Source of the DNA: Pseudohongiella acticola
GTDB taxonomy: Bacteria; Pseudomonadota; Gammaproteobacteria; Pseudomonadales; Pseudohongiellaceae
Length of the DNA: 64,000 nt
Assembly: GCF_001758195.1 (NCBI RefSeq)
Contig: NZ_MASR01000001.1
Location: forward strand, 1,922,001-1,986,000
Direction: 5' to 3'
The notes beneath the pieces are model-generated. The model worked only from the letters and a program-made list of their open reading frames with translations. It was not told where the DNA came from and did no database searches. Below are positions 25,994 through 34,383 of the stretch, piece after piece; positions within the stretch are counted from its first letter, which is position 1; each line of letters begins with the position of its first letter. The translations under genes were made by a program, and so were the position numbers.

Positions 25994-27500
25994 GCTTCTT
26001 CCTGCGCTTTTGCTTGATCGCGTACATGGCCTTATCCGCACTGGCCAGCAGCTCGTCGGCATCTGGCACCTCGTTTCCCTGCCAACTGATAACGCCGACG
26101 CTGGGGCCGTCGTACTGCAGATCCAGACCTGGCAAAACAAACGTGCCGGACATGGCGTCTGTTATCCGCGCCGCGATGACACCTTCGGCGTTATCAATCT
26201 GCTCACCATGGTTGACTGCTACCAGAATGAACTCGTCTCCACCATAACGCGCGGTCAGGTCACCACTTCGGGCCGTACTTTGCAGGCGCTGGGCAATCTC
26301 CTGCAGAAAGTCATCGCCGACGTCGTGGCCATGGGTATCGTTGATGACCTTGAAGTTATCCAGATCGACAAACGCCACATACACGGTCTCCCTGGTGCGT
26401 GCAGCATGACCCAGCAGACGTTTCATTTCGTCGACCAGATAACGTCGATTGGGCAACTGCGTCAAAGGGTCATGACGCGCGTGCAGGGTCAGGGTGGCAT
26501 TGGCAGCTTCGAGCAGCTCATGCTCATGATGACGCTCAGCAAACAGCGTCAGTATCTGCCAACAGCTTTGCACCATGGCCTGCTCCGAGTCGCTGATGCT
26601 GTTCTCGCCCCCTATCAGCAGCACACCACCGAGCAACTCGTCACCGCTGGCAGCTGACATCAGGAACAGCAGACTCTTTTCGGATTGGCCGGTTAACGCC
26701 AGCGCCTCCTGAATGAGAGGATCGGCATAGTTGGCTTTGACAAACAGCGGCTGGAATCCGACTGAGGCACGAGCATCGCCCAGCATGGTGGCTATCAGCT
26801 CATGATAAGGCGCCTGGTCATCCTGCAGGAGACGCGTTGAGCCCCGTTCGGCAACAAAAGGCACTGCCCCTTGCCAGAAATTTCGCGCAGTAAAACTACG
26901 CGTGAGACCACGTAGCAATGTCGGCAATTCCGAGGCCGACAGACACATGGCACCTATTTCTGCAACGAACTGCATTTCCCTGGCACGCAACTCGGCGGCC
27001 AGTGCACGCTCGGTGGCTTCGCGGGCGACCTTTTCCCGAGACGCCTGTTGCGAAATCAAGCGGGTGAAGAGCTCCAGGATTTTGCTGACATCCGGGCTGA
27101 CATCAACTTCTTTGGCGCTGGCTCCACACAATGTGCCGTACAGCTCGCCATCGTCGGTATAAACTGCGCTGCTCAGGTAAGTCTGCAGGCCCAGGGCAGC
27201 AGCGGCCTCGGAATCGCCCCACACGCCGGGCACGTCTCTGGTCAGGAAACTCTTCTCGTCCAGCGCACGTTTGCAAAGGGTGTCGCTCCAGGGCACCAAG
27301 AGACCTTCAGGAATGTTAAGGTCACCCATGTTGCGGGAATAAAGAATGCGCTGTACACCTGCCGCTTCATCAATCGTGGTGAGGTAGGTACTTTCAAGAT
27401 GCGTCATCTTTTCCAGAAGCTCCAGCATGGGTCGCGTCAGCTCTTCCAGATTATTTGCCCGCGACACCGAGTTCGCCAGGTATTCCAGAGTGTCTACCAT
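25986..27500 (-). CDS. GAF-GGDEF diguanylate cyclase
   Basis: The 504-residue soluble protein has an N-terminal GAF domain (about 10-150), an Ala/Arg/Glu-rich connector helix (155-190), a second GAF-like region (190-335) and a GGDEF domain (about 340-500) with the intact motif ARYGGDEF and DLDNFKVIND. It should make c-di-GMP in response to a ligand or redox signal. There is no RxxD inhibitory site in the usual place just before GGDEF (TARSGDLTARYGGDEF). It is linked to the hydrolase gene by overlap. Confidence 0.92.
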   Translation of the reverse strand: MVDTLEYLANSVSRANNLEELTRPMLELLEKMTHLESTYLTTIDEAAGVQRILYSRNMGDLNIPEGLLVPWSDTLCKRALDEKSFLTRDVPGVWGDSEAAAALGLQTYLSSAVYTDDGELYGTLCGASAKEVDVSPDVSKILELFTRLISQQASREKVAREATERALAAELRAREMQFVAEIGAMCLSASELPTLLRGLTRSFTARNFWQGAVPFVAERGSTRLLQDDQAPYHELIATMLGDARASVGFQPLFVKANYADPLIQEALALTGQSEKSLLFLMSAASGDELLGGVLLIGGENSISDSEQAMVQSCWQILTLFAERHHEHELLEAANATLTLHARHDPLTQLPNRRYLVDEMKRLLGHAARTRETVYVAFVDLDNFKVINDTHGHDVGDDFLQEIAQRLQSTARSGDLTARYGGDEFILVAVNHGEQIDNAEGVIAARITDAMSGTFVLPGLDLQYDGPSVGVISWQGNEVPDADELLASADKAMYAIKQKRRKKHA

Positions 27501-27524
27501 ACACCCTCCGGTTCATTGGCCCGT

Positions 27525-29303
27525 CTAGAAATGGGCACGATCAGTCAGGATGACGTCGGCATCTTTCCACGCCATGAGTAGACGTTGTCGAGCCAGGTCG
27601 GCCTCTTCGGTTTCTCCGAGCTGCTCAAGCGCTTCGGTCAGCCCATATAAAGCCCAGCCGTTCTCCTGCAACAGTATCAGGTCTCTTTCAAATACATTAA
27701 TCGCCTGATTGTATTCGCCGGCATCCAGATGCGCCTGCCCCAGAAACAGACGCATGGACTGAAGCCAATCCGGCGGCTCCATGTAACGCAAGGCATCCTG
27801 CAGGGCAACCGCCTGACGAAACGCCTGAATGGCTTCATCGTAATTGCCTCTGGCGCTGGCTATTTCGCCGGCGAGCGCGTAGGACGCAACCGCCAGCATG
27901 TCAGCGGTGGTATTGACGGCCGCCCGCTGGCGGTCCAGAACCGGTTCGTTGCGCAGTTCCTGCAGATTGTCATACTCCGCCTGTGCGGCATCGATATCAT
28001 CCTGGTTCAGATACGCCGAGCCATGCATGTAATTGAGCATTCCCGCCAGGTATGGCTGGTCTGGCGCAGGGTTCTCCAGCGCCAGCAACTCATCAAATTG
28101 GCCGAATGCTCTAAGGGTCATCCAGTGCGCCACCAGATTGCGCAGTCCCCGCCCTTCAGCCAACGCTTCCGGGTCTGCCATCGCCGCCATGGGGCCGGAA
28201 ATGGCCAGCGCTCGTTCACTGTTTCCCTGCAGGATGCCGGCCCAATGGATGAACATGGTGGCATGACCGCCGTGATTGGTAGCCGACAAAGAGTCTGTGC
28301 CGGTGCGAGGCAGTGCACGATTGCCCCAGGCAGCGACCACCTCATCATCGGCGCTTAAAGAACGCTGGTTGGTGTTGATGGCATCCTGATATCGACCAAG
28401 GCGCATGTAGATGTGACCGGGCATGTGTACCATATGCCCGGCCATTGGTGTCAGCGATTCCAGACGATCAGCCGAATCTTCAGCCCGACCTGGCTCAAGC
28501 GAAGCTTCCAGCAGATGGATGTGCAGGTGGGTCAGCCCCGGATGAGCGGGATTCTGCTCCATGCCGGTTTCCATGACCTCCAGCGCGCGCTCTACACCAG
28601 GCATCGCACTGCCGTCATCCTGGTCATAATAGGTCCATGGCGTGGACATCATGATGCCGTGTGCGACCAGGAAAGCCGCTTCCAGGTCATCGGGGTTGTT
28701 GGCGTAGTTGGTTTCTGCCGCGTCGATAAACGCCTGGGTGCGTGCCGCTGTGTCAGGGTAGGTGTCAGTATCAAACAGGGGCGCCAGCGCCTCGATCAGG
28801 CCCTGCTCGGCTTCCGGTCGGGTATTGCGGGCCGCCATGGCGGCATTAATGGCATTGCGACCAGTGCCCATGGGGTCATCCGGTGCCGCGCCATAGCGAC
28901 TGTTGGGATTGGGTCCGCTGGCCAGCGCTTTACCCCAAAGGATCATGGGGTTGCCGGGTTCAAAGCACAGCGCAGCGTTAAACGAGGCGATGGCCTCTGG
29001 GAAATAGTAGCTGTAGGTCAGGCGCAGGCCCTGATCAAAGTAGACCTGGGTTGATTCCATGGCTGTGCGGATGCTGCGCCGATAAGTGCCGGCGTCAGAC
29101 AGAACCGGCGCCAGGTCGTCAGCGCAGGCCGCCATGTCCTGCAGGGCAATCTGACTGATGGCCGGCGCGGGAGCACGCACAGCAACAGCTTCCTGAGGCT
29201 CCGGCTCATCGCTGCCGCAGCCAGCCAGAACGGCCAGCGCGATGGCGCCCAGCAGTATTGGGAATTTGCGATGGTTGTTTTCTGATTTCATGGTGAACTG
29301 CAT
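27525..29303 (-). CDS. TPR-repeat lipoprotein
   Basis: The 592-residue protein has a lipobox LAVLAGC (Cys about 29) and many tetratricopeptide-like helix pairs, such as AIASFNAALCFEPGNPM, GRYQDAINTNQRSLSADD, NYDEAIQAFRQAVALQD and EYNQAINVFERDLILLQ. An unusual feature is a cluster of His/Met residues (AGHMVHMPGHIYMRLG) in the middle, which could bind metal. The second ATG at 29291 is an alternative start. It lies 24 bp from the cyclase gene on the same strand. TPR proteins act as scaffolds; the partner is unknown. Confidence 0.82.
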   Translation of the reverse strand: MQFTMKSENNHRKFPILLGAIALAVLAGCGSDEPEPQEAVAVRAPAPAISQIALQDMAACADDLAPVLSDAGTYRRSIRTAMESTQVYFDQGLRLTYSYYFPEAIASFNAALCFEPGNPMILWGKALASGPNPNSRYGAAPDDPMGTGRNAINAAMAARNTRPEAEQGLIEALAPLFDTDTYPDTAARTQAFIDAAETNYANNPDDLEAAFLVAHGIMMSTPWTYYDQDDGSAMPGVERALEVMETGMEQNPAHPGLTHLHIHLLEASLEPGRAEDSADRLESLTPMAGHMVHMPGHIYMRLGRYQDAINTNQRSLSADDEVVAAWGNRALPRTGTDSLSATNHGGHATMFIHWAGILQGNSERALAISGPMAAMADPEALAEGRGLRNLVAHWMTLRAFGQFDELLALENPAPDQPYLAGMLNYMHGSAYLNQDDIDAAQAEYDNLQELRNEPVLDRQRAAVNTTADMLAVASYALAGEIASARGNYDEAIQAFRQAVALQDALRYMEPPDWLQSMRLFLGQAHLDAGEYNQAINVFERDLILLQENGWALYGLTEALEQLGETEEADLARQRLLMAWKDADVILTDRAHF

Positions 29304-29462
29304 CAGGTGTGTACTCGTGTTGTGACCAGATTAAGGCGTGTGCTGATCTCAGATTCCGTCATTATTGGCCTGAAATCAGACATTTGATGCCTATGACTAT
29401 ACGCCTGTGCGCTGCAGGCGCCAAGCCATTGGCGGGGCGCTGGACTGAGCGAGTCCGGCCTG

Positions 29463-29927
29463 TCAGTCGAAATCAACCGACATGATGGTAACCGGTGTCC
29501 CGTTGAATAACTCTTCGCTGAATATCTGCCATCCCAGCCCAGCATAAAGCTGGGCCTGATCCGGTGTGTACAGATACAGGCGTTTGACGCCGTTTTCCTG
29601 TGCGTGCTGCATGACACGTTTTACCAGTGTTGAGCCTATGCCTTTTTTGCGATGATCTTCGGCAACATAAACACTGGCCAGCCAGGGGCTGAGCTCAGGG
29701 TGGCTGCTCATGTCGTCGGCCAGAATACAGGCGGAGCCCAGCAGCTCACCGTCCTGCTCGGCCACATACGTCGTCGGTATCACCTTGCCTTCCAGATCTT
29801 CCTGCATTTCTTCGATACGCGCGTCCAGTGAGCGATGCGGATTCAGATACGACCACTCGGCATGATGCCACTGCGCCAGCGGCCGCAGGTGGTGGGGTTT
29901 GTCTTTGAGTGTACTGATCAGCGTCAT
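29463..29927 (-). CDS. GNAT-family N-acetyltransferase
   Basis: The 154-residue protein has the GNAT core: a strand LLGSACIL, then the acetyl-CoA loop DHRKKGIGSTLVKRVM (R/Q-x-x-G-x-G/A type) and LYLYTPDQAQLYAGLGWQIF. It should transfer an acetyl group from acetyl-CoA to an amine; the substrate is unknown. It is a single-gene unit. The 159 bp between it and the TPR gene hold nothing I recognise. Confidence 0.88.
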   Translation of the reverse strand: MTLISTLKDKPHHLRPLAQWHHAEWSYLNPHRSLDARIEEMQEDLEGKVIPTTYVAEQDGELLGSACILADDMSSHPELSPWLASVYVAEDHRKKGIGSTLVKRVMQHAQENGVKRLYLYTPDQAQLYAGLGWQIFSEELFNGTPVTIMSVDFD

Positions 29928-30027
29928 GCGGCAGGTTCCGGTGATTAATAAAGAATCGGCAGGTTAGAAGTCGTGGCGTATATGTAATAGCATTGCTCTC
30001 CCGTTTTCAAGCCGAGAGCTTTTCCTG

Positions 30028-30624
30028 ATGCGCCCACGCAAGATTCACCGCCTGGTCGGCATACTGCTGTTATTGCCGTTCGTCGCCTGGTCAACAACCG
30101 CCATATTCTTTCTGGTCCGCCCCGCCTACACCGATGCCTATGAACAACTGCAAGTGCAGCAACTGCCCATGGGCAACATCATTCAGTTTGTGCCTGACCC
30201 GTCATGGCTGGAAGCGCGATTCTCCCGCACGGTTCTGGGCGAGCATCTGCTGGTGCGTGATGCTCAGGGCTGGCAGCATCTGGACGCCTTTGCCCTGGAC
30301 CCAAAGCCGGCACCCTCAGGCGAGGAGCTACGCCTGCTGATTAACGATGCCATTGCTCATAATCGGGAACGGTACGGCACCGTCGACAGCCTCTCAGGCA
30401 TGACCGCCGTGACCGACACGGGCGTTGAGATCAGCGTGAACTGGGAGTCGCTGACAATGTCACAACACGGCCCGAATACTCGCTGGATAGACAAAGTCTA
30501 TGACATTCACTACCTGCGCTGGACCGGGTTCGAGAATTTTGATCGCATTTTTGGCCTGTTTGGCTTATTTTTGTTGATCTACATGACCTACAGCGGCGCG
30601 CGTATGGCGTTGGGGCGACGATAA
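30028..30624 (+). CDS. PepSY-like membrane protein
   Basis: The 198-residue protein has one helix near the N-terminus (about 9-30), a periplasmic middle domain with a PepSY-like arrangement (RLLINDAIAHNRERYGTVDS), and a C-terminal helix (about 170-192). The segment KVYDIHYLRWTGFENFDRIFGLFGL resembles the PepSY-associated TM motif of iron-reductase-like proteins. It may take part in redox or metal handling; this is a guess. The SGNH hydrolase gene lies 40 bp downstream in the same direction. Confidence 0.65.
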   Translation: MRPRKIHRLVGILLLLPFVAWSTTAIFFLVRPAYTDAYEQLQVQQLPMGNIIQFVPDPSWLEARFSRTVLGEHLLVRDAQGWQHLDAFALDPKPAPSGEELRLLINDAIAHNRERYGTVDSLSGMTAVTDTGVEISVNWESLTMSQHGPNTRWIDKVYDIHYLRWTGFENFDRIFGLFGLFLLIYMTYSGARMALGRR

Positions 30625-30664
30625 CAGAAATAAAACAACTGATAACAGTTGGGGAGAATGCTGG

Positions 30665-31396
30665 ATGTACGCTGACAAGAGAAAAGTTCAATCACTGGCA
30701 ATTGCACTGATGACATCCTGGCTGGCACTGACTGTCGGCAACGCACAGGCCCAATCGGACGATTCCTATGAACTGCCAGATCCGGCCCGTTATGAGGAGG
30801 CTATACAGCGCTTTGAGCAGATGGACGAGCAGTCTCCTCCACCGGAGGACGCCATTGTCCTGACCGGCAGTTCCAGCATCATGTTCTGGAATCAGGACGC
30901 CCCTGCAGATCTGGCGCCACTGACGGTTATCCCGCGCGGTTTCGGCGGCAGCGTGATGCATGATATCGTGCATTTTCTGGATCGTGTTGCGTTGACTTAC
31001 AAACCACGCGCCGTGCTGATCTATGAAGGCGACAATGACACCGGGCGTAATGACATTCCTAACGATGTTATTATTGAGCAACTGGAATCCATCATTGATC
31101 GCATTCACGCGGAACTGCCGGACGCTCGCGTGTATGTTCTGTCAGTCAAACCCAGCGTCGCACGCGAAGCCACCTGGCCAATTGCACAGGCGTTGAACGA
31201 GCGCTACCAGCAGGTGGCCGCGTCGGATCCATTGGTGCATTACATTGATGTCGCCACCCCCTTCCTGCAGGCCGATGGCACCGTGATGACAGACATCTTT
31301 GTTGACGACAATCTGCACCTGAACGAAAAAGGCTATGACATCTGGGCGGCCAGCATACGCGAGGTGCTGATGCAACACGAAGCCCAATACGAATAA
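30665..31396 (+). CDS. exported SGNH/GDSL hydrolase
   Basis: The 243-residue protein has a signal peptide (to about residue 30, AQAQS) and the SGNH blocks: nucleophile Ser in LTGSSSIMFW, Gly in RGFGGSVMHD, Asn in YEGDNDTG and the Asp-x-x-His in VDDNLHLNEKGYD. It should cleave esters of lipids or polysaccharides in the periplasm. The PepSY-like gene precedes it; a 56-bp REP-like palindrome follows its stop codon. Confidence 0.88.
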   Translation: MYADKRKVQSLAIALMTSWLALTVGNAQAQSDDSYELPDPARYEEAIQRFEQMDEQSPPPEDAIVLTGSSSIMFWNQDAPADLAPLTVIPRGFGGSVMHDIVHFLDRVALTYKPRAVLIYEGDNDTGRNDIPNDVIIEQLESIIDRIHAELPDARVYVLSVKPSVAREATWPIAQALNERYQQVAASDPLVHYIDVATPFLQADGTVMTDIFVDDNLHLNEKGYDIWAASIREVLMQHEAQYE

Positions 31397-31407
31397 GTAT
31401 GGCGAAA

Positions 31408-31463
31408 GAATGGGGACGGAGGGGATACTTTCTGGTCAGAAAGTATCCCCTCCGTCCCCATTC
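31408..31463. repeat. REP-like palindrome, copy 1
   Basis: A perfect 27-bp inverted repeat with a 2-bp centre: the left arm begins GAATGGGGACGGAGGGGATA and the right arm is its exact complement. It sits between two convergent genes and could end transcription from both. The same core recurs at 32885-32957 and 33930-33954, so it is a repeated element rather than a private terminator. Confidence 0.75.
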
Positions 31464-31480
31464 TCATACAGTAGAATAAT

Positions 31481-32170
31481 TTATGACCCCTGCCTTTGCA
31501 TTCCCCAACTCTTCAGTTTACCGATTGCCCAGTCCCAGACGTATATCTGGAACGATATTTTGAGAATATCGCCTATCATCAGGATGCGTCCCAGGAGGCC
31601 CGCAAACAGACCGTATTTTTGCTCCTTGATGTGATGCACGGTTCCGTCAATCAATTCGAAACCCATCTTGCCGTCGAACTGCTTGGACGTATGGTTCAGT
31701 GCAATCTCAATCTTGAAACCTTCCCGGTATCTGCCAGGCACTGCATCCCACAGTCTACGTGTGACGGCTCGCTCGCCACCGATAATGGGCGTGTAGCGGA
31801 GCAGTTTGTTGAGCCAGATGGTTTTGCGCATGCGTACGCCCACATACATTTCAACGCGCCCGTCGACGACCGGTTCTACGATGCGAGACAGCATCTGTGG
31901 CGTGACACCCGTGACGTCAGCGTCGAGAAACAGAATCACATCGTGTTTCGCCGCCTGTACTCCGGCCGCCATGGCCGCGGCTTTGCCACTGTTCTGGTTC
32001 AGCACCAGCACGCTGGTCGCCCCCGCCTGCCTCGCAAGTTCAGCGGTGTTGTCGCTTGACCCGTCGTCAACGACAATCACTTCCCTGGCATACGTACATT
32101 GAAGTGCTTCCTGCACGCACTGACCTACAGTGGCAGCTTCGTTAAAGGCTGCAATAACTACAGAGACCAT
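31481..32170 (-). CDS. family 2 glycosyltransferase
   Basis: The 229-residue protein has the GT-A fold of family GT2: MVSVVIAAFNEAATV at the start, VIVVDDGSSDNT and the DxD motif FLDADVTG. A GGERAVTRRLWDAVPG segment follows, as in small dolichol-phosphate-mannose-synthase-like enzymes, without C-terminal membrane domain. It should pass a sugar to a lipid carrier or surface glycan. It overlaps the DedA gene by 13 bp and is therefore co-translated with it. Confidence 0.88.
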   Translation of the reverse strand: MVSVVIAAFNEAATVGQCVQEALQCTYAREVIVVDDGSSDNTAELARQAGATSVLVLNQNSGKAAAMAAGVQAAKHDVILFLDADVTGVTPQMLSRIVEPVVDGRVEMYVGVRMRKTIWLNKLLRYTPIIGGERAVTRRLWDAVPGRYREGFKIEIALNHTSKQFDGKMGFELIDGTVHHIKEQKYGLFAGLLGRILMIGDILKISFQIYVWDWAIGKLKSWGMQRQGS

Positions 32171-32763
32171 TGTTTTCTCAACCTGTTGCCCACCAAAATG
32201 TATCCACCAATTGTGACCAGCACAAACAGCAGAAAGGCGACTTCCACGTATTGCATGACTTCCCCCAGCCGATACGTGGTGCCGATAACCGAATAGGCGA
32301 TAACTGTCAGCACAACCGTCACCGCAATGACACCTGCGGTATTGACGACCAGGTAGCTGCGCAGCGGCATACGGTGCACGCCGGCCAGGACCTGAGCCAG
32401 TGCCCGGGTGCCATAAATGAATTTGGACATGAAGAGTAACCGTTTGCCACCCGCCGAGAACGCTTTCTCCGCACCGGCAAAAAATCCCTCGCCGACTTTG
32501 CCGGACACGCGCGCCAGTGTCGACGCGGGGAAACGACGACCGAGACCATACCAGAGACAGTCGGACAGCATGGTTGCGATGATCGCCAGCAACAGTACGG
32601 CTGCAAGATCGATACGCTGAGTGGCAGCGAGATAAATGGCCGGCAACAACACCAGTTCACCGGCGATAATCATACCGACAAAAAGGGCCATGTAGGGATA
32701 GGCAGAAAACATGTCCAGAAAGGACAAAATGTATTCCTGAAAAAGACGCATAGAGTGTGACAT
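32158..32763 (-). CDS. DedA-family (VTT domain) membrane protein
   Basis: The 201-residue protein has the DedA/SNARE-associated pattern: MIIAGELVLLPAIYLAAT, DCLWYGLGRRFP, FMSKFIYGTRALAQVLAG and several C-terminal helices. DedA proteins are flippase-like and take part in recycling of undecaprenyl phosphate or other lipid carriers. Overlap with the glycosyltransferase gene suggests a joint job in glycolipid transport. The ATG at 32763 is preferred over 32820 because the longer form has no membrane-protein-like start. Confidence 0.82.
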   Translation of the reverse strand: MSHSMRLFQEYILSFLDMFSAYPYMALFVGMIIAGELVLLPAIYLAATQRIDLAAVLLLAIIATMLSDCLWYGLGRRFPASTLARVSGKVGEGFFAGAEKAFSAGGKRLLFMSKFIYGTRALAQVLAGVHRMPLRSYLVVNTAGVIAVTVVLTVIAYSVIGTTYRLGEVMQYVEVAFLLFVLVTIGGYILVGNRLRKQWSL

Positions 32764-32863
32764 CCTGTTAACAAAGCTCCTGCTGATTCCGATGCTATCT
32801 AAAAAACGACCAGGAGGCAAAGCAGTTTGTCACTCAATTGAAATGGTTTGCGCGCAGCAATGG

Positions 32864-32957
32864 GATCAAGAATGGGGACGGATCAAGAATGGGGACGGAG
32901 GGAATACTTTTTGCTCAAACTTTTTGCTCAAAAAGTATTCCCTCCGTCCCCATTCTT
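32864..32957. repeat. REP-like palindrome, copy 2
   Basis: A perfect 29-bp inverted repeat (arms 32885-32913 and 32929-32957, core GGGGACGGAGGGAATA) with a 15-nt loop. The loop repeats the end of the left arm (ACTTTTTGCTCA). A 17-bp direct repeat (GATCAAGAATGGGGACG, 32864-32880 and 32881-32897) extends the left side, as if slippage or insertion had occurred. It lies between DedA and dehalogenase genes. Confidence 0.75.
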
Positions 32958-32966
32958 TCATTCTTT

Positions 32967-33890
32967 TTAGGAAGGAAACAGGGTTTTGAGGGCTTCGCGG
33001 GCGACCAGATCGCCGTGTTCCTGTACAAAATGACCGGCGTCGGCCACTTCCAGTGGCTCCGGGCAGCCACGAATGAGTTTACGCACGTTCTTCATCACCT
33101 TGGGCCCCAATACCGGATCACGCATACCCACGGCCATGAAACTGCGCCCCTGCCACTCGTCGCGCCACCAGTCACGCGCGCGTCGGGAAATCTCGGCACC
33201 GTCTGCATTCAGATGATCGGGCACCAGGTTGGGGAAGCGGCGCACACCGGCCTTGTAGCGCAGGCTAGGGTAAGGCGCGGCATAGGCCTGCGCCTCGGCA
33301 TCGGTCAGCGCCGGTTCGGCGCGCTTCATCAAGGCTGCGATATCCAGATCCGGCCGGCTTGTGCAGTACGCACGCCAGTCTTCAAAGCCCTGACCCAGGG
33401 GGACGTCTCCAGTCCCCAGACTCGTGTTCATGATCAGCAAATGCGTAAACAACTGGCCAAACTCCATGGGCAAGGTCAGCCCCAACAGGCCACCCCAGTC
33501 CTGCACCACCAGTGTCACCAGTTGATCTTCGCGTCGGGTATCAATCACTGCGCGGATAAACGCCAGCAGCATGTCACGGTGACGGCTGAAGGTGTATATG
33601 GCGTCGTCTTCGGGTTTGTCGGAACGGCCAAATCCAATCAGATCAGGCGCAATCACACGCTGCCCGGCCGCCACAAAAACCGGCACCATTTTCCGGTACA
33701 GATAACTCCACGTCGGCTGCCCATGCAGGCACAACACAATGGAACTGGCATCGGCAGGGCCTTCGTCAAGGTAGTGCACCCGTACACCCTCAAAGCCCGG
33801 CAGGTTGTCCAGGTAGTGAGGTTGATAGTCGTACCCCGGCAGCTCTGCAAAGTTTTCATCGGGTGTACGCAATACGTTCTCATTCAACAT
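32967..33890 (-). CDS. haloalkane dehalogenase (HLD-I type)
   Basis: The 307-residue alpha/beta hydrolase has HGQPTWSYLYRKM (oxyanion region), the nucleophile D131 in VVQDWGG followed by the halide-stabilising W132, and a catalytic His near 287 (DAGHFVQEHG). This Asp-Trp pair and the WSYLYRK motif are typical of subfamily I haloalkane dehalogenases, which hydrolyse C-halogen bonds in haloalkanes. A halide-binding second Trp is not certain from sequence alone. REP-like palindromes flank it on both sides. No start ribosome site is clear. Confidence 0.9.
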   Translation of the reverse strand: MLNENVLRTPDENFAELPGYDYQPHYLDNLPGFEGVRVHYLDEGPADASSIVLCLHGQPTWSYLYRKMVPVFVAAGQRVIAPDLIGFGRSDKPEDDAIYTFSRHRDMLLAFIRAVIDTRREDQLVTLVVQDWGGLLGLTLPMEFGQLFTHLLIMNTSLGTGDVPLGQGFEDWRAYCTSRPDLDIAALMKRAEPALTDAEAQAYAAPYPSLRYKAGVRRFPNLVPDHLNADGAEISRRARDWWRDEWQGRSFMAVGMRDPVLGPKVMKNVRKLIRGCPEPLEVADAGHFVQEHGDLVAREALKTLFPS

Positions 33891-33929
33891 GTTCAGTCTC
33901 TCTCAATCGTTGATGGGAGTGGAATGGTT

Positions 33930-33954
33930 AAAAAGTATTCACTCCGTCCCCATT
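33930..33954. repeat. REP-like element, single-arm copy 3
   Basis: A 25-bp stretch matches the right arm of copy 2 with one mismatch (C to A in the middle), core ACTCCGTCCCCATT. The partner arm is missing, so it is a half-element. Its end overlaps the stop codon of the cupin gene. Confidence 0.65.
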
Positions 33955-34303
33955 AATAGAAAACAGCGAGCCATACGGTGTCAGTGTCAGGCAGGGTCCA
34001 GGCAACACGGTGGCGGCAATGCGCAGGAATGTCGACATAGTCACCGGCTCGCAGATGCAGGTCGTCGCGTTCGCTGTCAAACGCGATAATGGCCTCTCCC
34101 TGCACCACCATCACCCACTCGTGTCGGGTCTGGTCGTACCATTCATGCAACGGCGTGGCGTGACCGTGCGACACAATTCGCTCGATTTTGACGCCATTGC
34201 CTGCATGGCTGGCCAGCACCTGGATCAGCTCGTCCGTGCCGGGCGTTGCTGGCAGGTCTGCCAGCAGGTTGCCTGAACTGAACGCTTGCCTGTGAACCAC
34301 CAT
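33953..34303 (-). CDS. cupin-domain protein
   Basis: The 116-residue protein has a single cupin: HGHATPLHEWYDQTRHEWVMVV with His/His/Glu-like ligands, then AGDYVDIPAHCRHRV with the second-motif His. Cupins bind a metal and act as dioxygenases, isomerases or sensors; the substrate is unknown. The ATG at 34303 has GGAGAGG; the longer frame (to 34513) would run over the divergent transporter's start and was rejected. Its stop overlaps the copy-3 repeat. Confidence 0.85.
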   Translation of the reverse strand: MVVHRQAFSSGNLLADLPATPGTDELIQVLASHAGNGVKIERIVSHGHATPLHEWYDQTRHEWVMVVQGEAIIAFDSERDDLHLRAGDYVDIPAHCRHRVAWTLPDTDTVWLAVFY

Positions 34304-34383
34304 GTCAGCCTCTCCGTTGCGTTTAGCTGTTATCATACCTGTGCGGGCACAGCTCGCCCAGCCATGACTTAGCAGGAAACGTT

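Noticed and set aside
31408-31463. palindrome considered only as a bidirectional terminator
   Set aside because: It may work as one, but the same core is repeated twice more nearby, so a repeated element is the better call.
32838-33956. 372-residue + strand frame opposite the dehalogenase
   Set aside because: It runs through two palindrome copies and the antisense of a conserved enzyme.
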